Assembly: GCA_021734505.1 (NCBI GenBank)
Contig: JAIPIT010000006.1
Location: forward strand, 1-49,262
Length of the DNA: 49,262 bases
Reading direction: 5' to 3'
From: Fidelibacterota bacterium
Lineage (GTDB): Bacteria; Fidelibacterota; Fidelibacteria; Fidelibacterales; Fidelibacteraceae
The translations under genes and the position numbers were made by a program. Numbering within the stretch: the stretch's first letter is position 1; each line of letters begins with the position of its first letter. A model generated the notes under the pieces. It saw nothing but the letters and a program-made list of their open reading frames with translations. It made no database searches and was not told the origin of the DNA. Shown here piece by piece: positions 34,312-41,924 of the stretch.

Positions 34312-34911
34312 ATGCAAAAACAGCAAATAAAAAATATTATATTTGATCTCGGCAATATTCTGGTAGATGTGGATTATAAACGATTTACTGATGCCATGGA
34401 CTGGGATTATGATAAGTTCATGAGTTTTTTCAACTCGGAATTTTTTAGAGAATTTGAGATAGGGAAGCATTCTGAGGAAATGTTCTTTGTTGAGTTGAAC
34501 AAGCATATGCCGTTAAAAGAAGGTGATGAACAACGATATCGCGATAATATACATAAAACCTTTTCTCTTCGCCCGCGAACGTGGGCAAAAGTGCATTGGT
34601 TGAAAAAACATTATAAGATCATTCTTTTTTCCAATACTAATTCTTTGGATTATAATGCACTTGATAAAATCATTGATCTAAAACGCGTGATCAGATCTTC
34701 ATATGTATCACACGCTCAAGGTTATATTAAACCGGATCCTCGTTCATATCAATGTTTGGTTGAACTTTTCAATATCGAACCAGCAGAAAGCCTTTTTGTC
34801 GATGATCTAAAAGAAAATATAGACGGTGCCAAAAAGGCCGGATGGAATGCGGAGTTGATTGATTCCGAAGCGAGATTATTTGAAGTGTTGGAGAAATACC
34901 AAATCAATTGA
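34312..34911 (+). CDS. HAD superfamily hydrolase
   Basis: 199 residues. The family's motif I appears as FDLGNILVDVD near residue 10, in which the second Asp of the usual DxD is replaced by Gly-Asn (D-L-G-N). This form is common in the YihX/epoxide-hydrolase-like HAD-IA group, which includes sugar-phosphate phosphatases. Motif II is ILFSNTN near 103, motif III Lys in GYIKPDPRSY near 138, and motif IV FVDDLKENI near 162. The substrate is unknown. No good Shine-Dalgarno site. A hairpin repeat lies just after its stop. Confidence 0.88.
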   Translation: MQKQQIKNIIFDLGNILVDVDYKRFTDAMDWDYDKFMSFFNSEFFREFEIGKHSEEMFFVELNKHMPLKEGDEQRYRDNIHKTFSLRPRTWAKVHWLKKHYKIILFSNTNSLDYNALDKIIDLKRVIRSSYVSHAQGYIKPDPRSYQCLVELFNIEPAESLFVDDLKENIDGAKKAGWNAELIDSEARLFEVLEKYQIN

Positions 34912-34912
34912 T

Positions 34913-34936
34913 CCTCCTTCGCTTAAGCTTCGGAGG
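34913..34936. repeat. CTTCG...CTTCGG hairpin repeat
   Basis: CCTCC and GGAGG enclose TTCGCTTAAGCTTC. Same family as the copies around 41482-41756 near dnaA. It lies in the 40-base gap between the HAD and PAP2 genes. Confidence 0.7.
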
Positions 34937-34951
34937 ACAGGCAAAGGACAA

Positions 34952-35671
34952 ATGATCTTTATGAAAAGATTACTCATTATTTTTATAGCATGTTGGGCTT
35001 TTGTTCAGGCACAACAATTAAATGGAACAGAGTATTTCCGTTATGCAATTCCTGAAGTTGCTAAAACCTGGGAAGGTTATGTCATTCTCGGTTCGGGAGC
35101 GGCAATAGCCGGTTTGGCGACTTTTGCAGATAAACCGGTTCGCGAATTTATGATAAAAAAAGCTTATTTACCTTCATGGCTGGATTATGTGGCAGATAAA
35201 TATGTAGACCATTATTGGGCTTTTGGCGTTTCTGCACTCGGTGCAATTGGCAAAGGATATCAAACGGGAAATTATGCCGAACCGATCAGATATTGGGCGG
35301 CTTCCAATATAACGACAGTCGCTTTGACCTATGCTTTAAAGTATGGGGTCGGCAGAATGCGGCCGAACGAGAAAAACAATCATTCCTTCCCTTCGGGACA
35401 CGCCAGTGTTGCCTTTACCACAGCGACCATGTATCAGATGTGGTACGGCTGGACAGCCGGTGTACCGGCTTATGCCATTGCGGTGCTGACAGCCTTTCAG
35501 CGCGTGGACGATAATCAGCATTGGTTCAGCGATGTGATCATGGGTGCAGCTATTGGGATCGCGGTTCCTTATATGTTCTACAAGGGTGAAGAAAGAGCAA
35601 AAATTGACCAAGGAATGTTCATGCCGCCGCTATCAATTTCTTTTCCTTTTAATTTTCCTGCCGGGAAATAA
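34952..35671 (+). CDS. PAP2 family phosphatase, secreted or membrane
   Basis: 239 residues from the ATG at 34952 (AAAGGA 3 bases upstream); ATG at 34961 is equally possible. A signal peptide follows (KRLLIIFIACWAFVQA). The three PAP2 motifs are present: KYGVGRMRP near 132, FPSGH near 147, and QRVDDNQHWFSD near 190. In the last, the usual Ser before Arg is Gln, while the catalytic His and Asp are kept. These enzymes remove phosphate from lipids such as undecaprenyl pyrophosphate or phosphatidic acid at the periplasmic side. Its stop overlaps the mutY start (TAATG). Confidence 0.87.
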   Translation: MIFMKRLLIIFIACWAFVQAQQLNGTEYFRYAIPEVAKTWEGYVILGSGAAIAGLATFADKPVREFMIKKAYLPSWLDYVADKYVDHYWAFGVSALGAIGKGYQTGNYAEPIRYWAASNITTVALTYALKYGVGRMRPNEKNNHSFPSGHASVAFTTATMYQMWYGWTAGVPAYAIAVLTAFQRVDDNQHWFSDVIMGAAIGIAVPYMFYKGEERAKIDQGMFMPPLSISFPFNFPAGK

Positions 35672-36735
35672 TGAAAAATAACATCTCAAAAGATATGACC
35701 AATGCCCTAATGGTTTGGTTTGACAAGCATCACCGGGAAATGCCATGGCGCGGTTCGGATGATCCGTATCATATTTGGGTCAGTGAAATGATGCTCCAAC
35801 AAACACAAGTTTCAACGGTCGAAAAATATTATTCCCAATGGATAGAGCGTTTTCCGGATGTATTCACCCTGGCGGAAGCAAAGCTTGAAGAAGTGCTGAA
35901 AGTTTGGGAAGGACTGGGATACTATACCCGTGCCCGGAATTTCCATAAAGGGGCAAAATATATTGCAGAGAACGCCGTCTCAAAAGAATTTCCTTTTCCT
36001 GATAATTACGATGATTGGTTAAGAGTTCCCGGTGTCGGGCCCTATACCGCAGCAGCAGTTTCAAGTATTGCATTTAAATATCCGGCAGGCGTGGTGGACG
36101 GTAATGTAAAACGCGTGATGGCACGATTGTTTTGCATTGATACCAATATTGCAGCACAAACATATCATCGCCAAATATTTAAAATCATAAATGAAGGATT
36201 TTATGATCATCATCCCGGATGGGTGAACCAGGCCTGGATGGAACTGGGGTCTTTACAATGTACACAGCGACCCGATTGCTCAACTTGTCCGTTAAAAGAA
36301 CATTGTTGTGCTTTTAAAAAGGACAAAGTAAAAGATTTTCCTCTCAAGATAGAAAAAAAGAAAATACCAACCCGTTTTGGCGCGGCTTTTATCATTAAAC
36401 AGGGTGAAAAGTTTCTCATGGTAAAGCGCCCGGATGAAGGATTCCTGGGAGGCTTGTGGGAATATCCCGGTTTCACCCTTAAGGAGCCGGAGCACTCATA
36501 CCTTGAACGCTTTTGCCGAAAAAACAAGATCGAGATCATTAATGAACTTAAAGAACGCGCAAAACATACATATTCACACTTCCATCAGGAACTGACGATT
36601 TATAATGCCGAACTAAACGGTAAATGGGAGAACTCCGATTGGACGGAATATAAGCTTGTTGATGAAGTTGAAATGAACAAATTACCCAAATCAAAAATAA
36701 CGATCAACATATCTAAGAGCGACCATCATTCATAA
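35671..36735 (+). CDS. mutY: A/G-specific adenine DNA glycosylase MutY
   Basis: 354 residues. It removes adenine mispaired with 8-oxoguanine. The helix-hairpin-helix is RVPGVGPYTAAAVSSIAF near residues 112-129; the catalytic Asp is in GVVDGNVKR near 140. The iron-sulphur Cys set is C-x5-C-x2-C-x5-C (LQCTQRPDCSTCPLKEHC), one residue shorter in the first spacing than the usual x6. The C-terminal NUDIX-like domain that reads 8-oxoguanine is present (FLMVKRPDEGFLGGLWEYPG). Start overlaps the PAP2 stop by one base. Confidence 0.94.
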   Translation: MKNNISKDMTNALMVWFDKHHREMPWRGSDDPYHIWVSEMMLQQTQVSTVEKYYSQWIERFPDVFTLAEAKLEEVLKVWEGLGYYTRARNFHKGAKYIAENAVSKEFPFPDNYDDWLRVPGVGPYTAAAVSSIAFKYPAGVVDGNVKRVMARLFCIDTNIAAQTYHRQIFKIINEGFYDHHPGWVNQAWMELGSLQCTQRPDCSTCPLKEHCCAFKKDKVKDFPLKIEKKKIPTRFGAAFIIKQGEKFLMVKRPDEGFLGGLWEYPGFTLKEPEHSYLERFCRKNKIEIINELKERAKHTYSHFHQELTIYNAELNGKWENSDWTEYKLVDEVEMNKLPKSKITINISKSDHHS

Positions 36736-36792
36736 TCCATAATTAACAAATCACTTGCCTATGAATACAAATACCTTTAATATCACAACGCG

Positions 36793-37947
36793 ATGAATTT
36801 TAGCACACGTATACAACATCTGCAGGACCTGATCGGGTCCAGCGAACGTCTTCTCAGCGAAGCCATCCCCAAAGGACATATTGACTTGACATCCTCGGTG
36901 CCACCTTTTCCCGTACCGGGCGTTTTATTGAATGCTGCTCAGGAGATCATTCGATCGGAAAATTTAAATTATACGGAGACCTATGGCTTGCCCAAATTGC
37001 GTATGGCTTTAGCTGAAAGGCATGAGCTGAGTTGGGGCGCAGAAGGTGTAACGATCACTACGGGGACCACTGAAGCCTTGTTTTGTGTTTTGGCCTCGAT
37101 ACTGGATCCGGGTGATGAACTCTTGGTTCCCTCTCTAACACTGAGGGCCCACGAATCGGTCTCTTATTTTTTCTCCGGTACTGTCCGTGTATATCCGGTT
37201 TCCATGGATACACCTTATCCCATTAATGCAGAGGACTTGATCGGACTGATAACACCCCGTACAAAAGCCGTTTTACTCAATAATCCACTGATCGCAACGG
37301 GTCAGCTATTTGACATCAAAGAATTTGAGATATTATCTTCATATTGCGAAGAAAAAGGGATATTCATCCTCGTTGACGAATCTTTTTATGAGGTCCGTTA
37401 TGCGGGATTCGAAGCCCGTTCGTATGCCGGTTATGCCGACCATGTGATCACTTTCTCAAGTATGACAAAATTATTCAGTATTAGCGGTTTGCGTATTGGC
37501 TGGTTATTTGCAAAACCCGAGATTACCGAAGCTGTAAACTCTGTACGCTATATCTCTTCTACATGCGCCAATACTTTCTCACAACGATTTGCTTTACGCA
37601 TGGTCCAGGGATTAGGGAAAGAAACGAAAGAAAAGTTATTATCCATTTTGCAAAACAGACGAAAATTAATGCTGGAAACTTTACAACAGTACGGTTTTAA
37701 AAAATATGTTAGATCGCATGCGGGATACTTTGTTTTGGTGAATATTCAGCATGAACTAAAGAATGCTATGTCCGATATCGATTTCGTTCGCATCTTGAGA
37801 GAGCGACATGAGGTTATGGCAACCCCGGGTTCACATTTTGGACCGGCGGCAAATGGTTATATCAGGATTTCCTTTGCAACGGAAGAAACGGATATTCAAC
37901 GCGGTATTGCAGCCATACGGGAATGTGTTGACGCACAGAATCTATAA
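36793..37947 (+). CDS. PLP-dependent aminotransferase, class I/II
   Basis: 384 residues, full length for fold-type I aminotransferases. Family marks in order: YGLPKLRMALAER near 62, TTGTTEALF near 86, the Asn in LLNNPLIATGQ near 164, the Asp in LVDESFYEVRY near 195, the Schiff-base Lys in SSMTKLFSISGLRIGW near 225, and the substrate Arg in GYIRISFA near 360. It transfers amino groups between an amino acid and a 2-oxo acid; the specificity cannot be read. No Shine-Dalgarno seen. Confidence 0.92.
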   Translation: MNFSTRIQHLQDLIGSSERLLSEAIPKGHIDLTSSVPPFPVPGVLLNAAQEIIRSENLNYTETYGLPKLRMALAERHELSWGAEGVTITTGTTEALFCVLASILDPGDELLVPSLTLRAHESVSYFFSGTVRVYPVSMDTPYPINAEDLIGLITPRTKAVLLNNPLIATGQLFDIKEFEILSSYCEEKGIFILVDESFYEVRYAGFEARSYAGYADHVITFSSMTKLFSISGLRIGWLFAKPEITEAVNSVRYISSTCANTFSQRFALRMVQGLGKETKEKLLSILQNRRKLMLETLQQYGFKKYVRSHAGYFVLVNIQHELKNAMSDIDFVRILRERHEVMATPGSHFGPAANGYIRISFATEETDIQRGIAAIRECVDAQNL

Positions 37948-38108
37948 TTAAGAGAGTACGAGGATAGGCGGGTACGAAAGTGCGATATTCTCATCCTCAA
38001 AATTTCCAACGTCTATACGTCTAAATAAAATTACAGCTTTATCTCTTCGCCGAATATCTCTATATTTCTGTGCACGCAATTGTGAATAATAAAAACCGGG
38101 TTATATTA

Positions 38109-39125
38109 ATGAAAAAAAATGTATTGATATTTGTGTTGATACTATACTGTATCGCCGTCCTTTCAGCGGCACCGACATTGAAATTTGCCGAATTGGGGGA
38201 TGTAAAATTATTTAATGGCGAGGTTCTTGAAAATTGCCGTATGGGTTACCGTATTATGGGAGAACCCAACGCAGATGCTTCCAATTATGTGCTTTATCCA
38301 ACCTGGCATGCAGGTACGTCGGAGCATATTTATGGATTGATCCACAAATATAATTTTGTGGATACGAGCAGTTATTGCATTATTTTAGTTGATGCTCTGG
38401 GGAATGGTGTTTCAAGTTCTCCGTCTAATTCACGAACACAAGGCGGTGAGAATTTTCCTGAAGTCCGAGTCATTGATATGGCGCGCTGTTTAAAAGGCGT
38501 CCTTGACAACATTGGAGTAGATCATTTACATGCTATTGTGGGCGGATCAATGGGATCTATGCAGGGCTTTGAGTTTATATGTGAATATCCCGATATGGCA
38601 GATAAAGCTGTTCTTTACGTTTCCTCACCTCGTAATTCCGCTTACGATATTCTTCGTCGTCTGGAAGCCTTAGAGATCATTGAAATGGGAAGAAAATATG
38701 ATATTCCGGAGGAAGAATACATAAAAATCGTGAAGATCTCAGGCGGCATAAACGGAAAATCCCCGGAATTCTTTTCAAGGGAAATGTCTCATAAGGAAAT
38801 ACAGGATTATTTGGCTGGATATGAAAATTATACTCCGGGTATTTATCCCGCAGATAATTATTATTGCCAAACCAAGGCATTAATCACTCATGATATCAGC
38901 TGGAGAGATGATTATGATATGAAAAATACAGCCAAACGAATCAAGGCGGACGTGTTTATCATCGTAAATAAGCAAGACCACACTGTCTCTCCGTGGGAAG
39001 CACTGGATTTTGCGAAGATGATCAAAGCCAAGACACTGGTATTGAATAATAATCGCGGACATCTTGGGATATCTTATGAGATCGAACGAGTTCGCAAAGC
39101 CATGGACCGCTTCCTTAAAAAATAA
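38109..39125 (+). CDS. Secreted alpha/beta hydrolase of the MetX-like type
   Basis: 338 residues from the ATG at 38109, where a signal peptide begins (KKNVLIFVLILYCIAVLSA). The fold resembles homoserine O-acetyltransferases: NCRMGYRIMGEP at the front, nucleophile Ser in VGGSMGSMQGFEF near 146, acid Asp in VNKQDHTVSP near 295, and His in NNRGHLGIS near 317. Export argues against a role in methionine synthesis; it is more likely an esterase or acyltransferase acting outside the cytoplasm. It is preceded by a 161-base gap with no gene. Confidence 0.85.
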   Translation: MKKNVLIFVLILYCIAVLSAAPTLKFAELGDVKLFNGEVLENCRMGYRIMGEPNADASNYVLYPTWHAGTSEHIYGLIHKYNFVDTSSYCIILVDALGNGVSSSPSNSRTQGGENFPEVRVIDMARCLKGVLDNIGVDHLHAIVGGSMGSMQGFEFICEYPDMADKAVLYVSSPRNSAYDILRRLEALEIIEMGRKYDIPEEEYIKIVKISGGINGKSPEFFSREMSHKEIQDYLAGYENYTPGIYPADNYYCQTKALITHDISWRDDYDMKNTAKRIKADVFIIVNKQDHTVSPWEALDFAKMIKAKTLVLNNNRGHLGISYEIERVRKAMDRFLKK

Positions 39126-39180
39126 AATGAACTTTATTAGATGTTGCACGTAGATACATATTAAACAAAAAGGATCGACC

Positions 39181-39651
39181 ATGAATAAATTACAAATTAA
39201 CGATCTTGCTCCCGCTTTTAAACTTGAAGATGCGGACGGTAGATCATTTACTTTAGAACAATTTCGCGGAAAACGCGTGGTGCTATATTTTTACCCCAAA
39301 GATGATACTCCCGGTTGTACGAAAGAAGCCTGTGCGTTCAGGGATGATTATAAAGATTACACCGATAACGATATCGTGATCATTGGGGTTTCTGCCGATA
39401 ATGCAAAATCTCACAAAAAATTTGCCGAGAAATATGAGCTGCCTTTCATTCTTCTTTCCGATCCGGGAAGAGAAGTGCTTATCTCTTATAACGCATGGGG
39501 TGAAAAGAATTTATATGGGAAGATCACAATAGGACTGATCCGTAAGACTTTCCTTATTGATGAGGAAGGCAAGATCGTTAAGATCTATCCGAGGGTTCGT
39601 GTTGAAGGCCATTCGGAGGCGATCCTTAAAGAATTTGGAATAGAAAAATAA
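39181..39651 (+). CDS. bcp: Thioredoxin-dependent peroxiredoxin (BCP/PrxQ type)
   Basis: 156 residues. Reduces hydrogen and organic peroxides with thioredoxin as donor. Peroxidatic Cys46 and resolving Cys51 lie in DTPGCTKEACAFRDDY, the five-residue spacing of the BCP subgroup. AAGGATCGACC precedes the ATG. It ends at the shared palindromic terminator facing dnaA, and is the last of the plus-strand series. Confidence 0.95.
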   Translation: MNKLQINDLAPAFKLEDADGRSFTLEQFRGKRVVLYFYPKDDTPGCTKEACAFRDDYKDYTDNDIVIIGVSADNAKSHKKFAEKYELPFILLSDPGREVLISYNAWGEKNLYGKITIGLIRKTFLIDEEGKIVKIYPRVRVEGHSEAILKEFGIEK

Positions 39652-39663
39652 AGAAATATATAC

Positions 39664-39693
39664 AATACGGAACAGGCATGCCTGTTCCGTATT
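39664..39693. terminator. 30-bp perfect palindrome between convergent bcp and dnaA
   Basis: A perfect 15 + 15 palindrome with core GGAACAGGCATGCCTGTTCC, the same 20-mer as at 19239. Plus-strand tail is TATTTATTTTAA. It lies 12 bases past the bcp stop and 27 bases past the dnaA stop, so it probably serves both genes. Confidence 0.75.
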
Positions 39694-39720
39694 TATTTTA
39701 ATAATAATATTATTAACGGA

Positions 39721-41163
39721 TCAATCACCCTCAAATTCGATCTGCTGTGTTATGAGCGCCACTTCTTTCTTGAACGATTCATCAGCTCTTGTGCGCTTTC
39801 CGATCTCGCGAACACCATACATAACCGTAGTATGATCCCGGCCGCCTAAGCGCAGTCCAATGGTCTTCAATGAGGCGTTGCACATTTCTCGGCAAAGATA
39901 CATCATGACCTGGCGGGCCAAAGCTACTTCTTTTCGTCGTCCCTTGCCAATGATCTCATTTTCCGTAACCTTATAATATCGGGTTACTACTTTTTGGACG
40001 GTATCAATGGAAATAATTCGATCGCGTTTCACGCCTTTCATGTCCATAAGTACTGATTTTGCCAATCCCAGTGTAATATCAATGTGATTGAGAGACGAAC
40101 GAGCTAGCATGGTCGTTACCGTTCCTTCAAGCTCCCGAATGTTGGAAGAAATATTTTGCGCGATAAACTCTATGACTTCATAAGGAATATCGAGATTCTC
40201 GATCATGGTCTTATGTTGCAGTATGGCAATACGGGATTCAAAATCAGGTGCCTGGACATCCACCATCAAACCTGAAAGAAAACGGGACACAAGTCGTTCT
40301 TCCAAGCCCTCTAGCTCCTTCGGAGGCCTATCCGAAGTAATAACAATTTGTTTATCTCGCTGGAGCAAATCGTTAAATATATGGAAGAATTGTTCCTGTG
40401 TCCCTTCTCTTGATTTTAAAAATTGCACGTCATCAACAAGCAGGATATCCGCCTGTTTGTATAATAAAGAGAAATCATTTTTTTTGTTATTCTGAATGGC
40501 ATCAATAAAGTCACGCATAAATGTATCTATTGAAACATAAATGATCCGCGCATAAGGATTTCTGGCATATGCACGATTTCCGATAGCCTGTAATAGATGG
40601 GTTTTTCCCAATCCCGTACCGCCGTATATGAAAAGGGGATTATAAGACCGCCCCGGATTTTCAGAGACAGAAGAGGCGGCTACTTTGGCGAATTGATTGT
40701 GCGGACCTTCCACAAATTCTTCGAAAGTAAACCGGCTGTTGAATGTGGAATAAACATCCGGTTGAGGAGGCTTAGGCTGGACATTGGTCCGTGGCGCTGC
40801 AGGAACATCTTGTGTTAGTATATCGGCTGAGCCCGGCACACGAAGCGATTTTTCGGCTTGCGCCCGGGAGTTAATAATAAATTGTACTTTTCTATTAGCC
40901 GGAAAATGTCTGTCAATGATCGGGGATAAGGTATCCCAGTAGTTGAATTCAATAAACTCAATATGAAATTTATTCGGTGCCGCAAGAGTTAAAATATCAT
41001 TCTCATTGGAGCAGAATTGCAAAGGGGAGAACCACGATGAGAAACTTTGCTGGTTTAATGAAGCTTCAAGATCCTTTAAACAGGCATCCCACTGTGTTTC
41101 CTCAAGAGTATTGGTCGTATCAAGTCTTATGTTATCCACATCCAAATCCATAGTTATCCACAT
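39721..41163 (-). CDS. dnaA: Chromosomal replication initiator DnaA
   Basis: 480 residues from the ATG at 41163 (AAAAGG 9 bases upstream); the ORF extends 18 codons further without a ribosome site, and an ATG at 41151 is also possible. Domain I (about 15-95), a Pro-rich linker, the AAA+ domain with Walker A GGTGLGKTH near 185 and Walker B ILLVDDVQF, and the DNA-binding domain IV with the signature GGRDHTTVMYG near 455. It binds DnaA boxes and opens oriC. Four boxes lie within and upstream of its start. The usual partners dnaN, recF and gyrB are not adjacent. Confidence 0.97.
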   Translation of the reverse strand: MWITMDLDVDNIRLDTTNTLEETQWDACLKDLEASLNQQSFSSWFSPLQFCSNENDILTLAAPNKFHIEFIEFNYWDTLSPIIDRHFPANRKVQFIINSRAQAEKSLRVPGSADILTQDVPAAPRTNVQPKPPQPDVYSTFNSRFTFEEFVEGPHNQFAKVAASSVSENPGRSYNPLFIYGGTGLGKTHLLQAIGNRAYARNPYARIIYVSIDTFMRDFIDAIQNNKKNDFSLLYKQADILLVDDVQFLKSREGTQEQFFHIFNDLLQRDKQIVITSDRPPKELEGLEERLVSRFLSGLMVDVQAPDFESRIAILQHKTMIENLDIPYEVIEFIAQNISSNIRELEGTVTTMLARSSLNHIDITLGLAKSVLMDMKGVKRDRIISIDTVQKVVTRYYKVTENEIIGKGRRKEVALARQVMMYLCREMCNASLKTIGLRLGGRDHTTVMYGVREIGKRTRADESFKKEVALITQQIEFEGD

Positions 41164-41420
41164 TATATCAACACCTTTTACACACTCACAATACACATAT
41201 TGATTATTAAAAAACAATATGTTACATCAATTATTATTTTGACAACGCAAAATAACAATAAGTAACTAAAGCGCTGATATTTCAATTATCCACATGTTAT
41301 ACACATTAAATGCATGGTTCAAAATAAGTTAATCTTAAGAAAAAAACAAGAAAAAAAGAGTGAAAAATAAAAGAATTTAATGGTAGGTATATCATTTAGC
41401 TTTGTTGTTAAAAAATTACA
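41132..41420 (+). other. Candidate oriC / dnaA control region with four DnaA boxes
   Basis: TTATCCACA occurs exactly at 41132-41140, 41154-41162 and 41286-41294, and TTATACACA at 41297-41305, all on the plus strand. The first two lie in the start of dnaA. A very AT-rich stretch follows (about 41310-41420), suitable as an unwinding element. The cluster fits an origin and autoregulation of dnaA. No GC-skew computation was possible. Confidence 0.6.
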
Positions 41421-41481
41421 GAACAAAGTTAATAAGCCCATAGGGGGGTGTTTCTTTATATTGGGGGGTGATAATAATTTC

Positions 41482-41620
41482 CCGTCTTCGCTAAAGCTAC
41501 GGAAACATGAATGATATGTAAGAATCAAAGATCCTCCTTCGCCAAGGCTACGGAGGCAAGTGTTATTTTTTTACGCTTTTATAATAGTAATTACCCGCCT
41601 TCGCTAAAGCTACGACGGGT
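41482..41620. repeat. Three copies of the CTTCG...CTACGG hairpin repeat
   Basis: Copies at 41482-41502, 41533-41556 and 41593-41620 share TTCGCTAAAGCTACG or TTCGCCAAGGCTACG between variable GC-rich arms (CCG/CGG, CCTCC/GGAGG, ACCCG/CGGGT). A fourth, in reverse orientation, is at 41721-41756, and another is at 34913. The arms change but stay complementary, so the hairpin is conserved. Confidence 0.8.
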
Positions 41621-41653
41621 ATTATTTGAAAAATGAAACATTTTTCAAATAAT
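41621..41653. terminator. Perfect 15-bp-stem hairpin next to the candidate RNA
   Basis: ATTATTTGAAAAATG and its exact complement flank an AAA loop. It directly follows the T-run of the minus-strand RNA candidate, so it may be a backup terminator. It is AT-rich, so a repeat or protein site is also possible. Confidence 0.4.
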
Positions 41654-41654
41654 A

Positions 41655-41830
41655 AAAAAACTTGCGGCTATTTGATGAACCCGTTTTACACGGTGGGTGC
41701 CTGCCGCTGGATTCAATCTTCCTTAACCCGCCGTAGCCTTGGCGAAGGTGGGAAGGCCTGATTTCCACCAACATTGAGCTGGGCTCCCTGTTAATCAATG
41801 TTGATTCAAAAAAATATATACCGCAAGTTT
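41655..41830 (-). ncRNA. Candidate structured non-coding RNA (possibly 6S-like)
   Basis: On the minus strand, AAACTTGCGG at the 5' end (41821-41830) pairs with CCGCAAGTTT at the 3' end (41658-41667), and seven T follow, as in an intrinsic terminator. Inside are a 9-bp hairpin CAACATTGA/TCAATGTTG with a 17-base loop (41769-41803), and a CTTCC/GGAAG stem capped by a CTTCG repeat hairpin (about 41719-41756). GATAAT at 41837-41842 could be a -10 box about 7 bases ahead of the start. A long closed rod with internal hairpins recalls 6S RNA, but I recognised no diagnostic 6S sequence. Confidence 0.4.
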
Positions 41831-41924
41831 ATTTCAATTATCATGATCAAATTAAGTTCAAATTACCCCAATGGCAATGTTTTTTCTTTTTAAAGACTAA
41901 AAATTTATGTAGTATTTCGGTGAT

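Larger units (their letters stand above)
41164..41924. other. 761-base gene-free region between dnaA and the ParB-like gene
   Basis: Holds the DnaA boxes and AT-rich stretch (to about 41420), three CTTCGCTAAAGCTACGG-type hairpin repeats (41482-41502, 41533-41556, 41593-41620), a 15-bp-stem hairpin (41621-41653), and the candidate RNA (41655-41830) with a fourth repeat copy in its tip. No credible protein gene. Confidence 0.7.

Noticed and set aside
41769-41803. Cobalamin or other riboswitch in the RNA candidate
   Set aside because: An AGGGAGCCC loop drew attention, but the conserved riboswitch core is absent, and no downstream gene in the right orientation fits.
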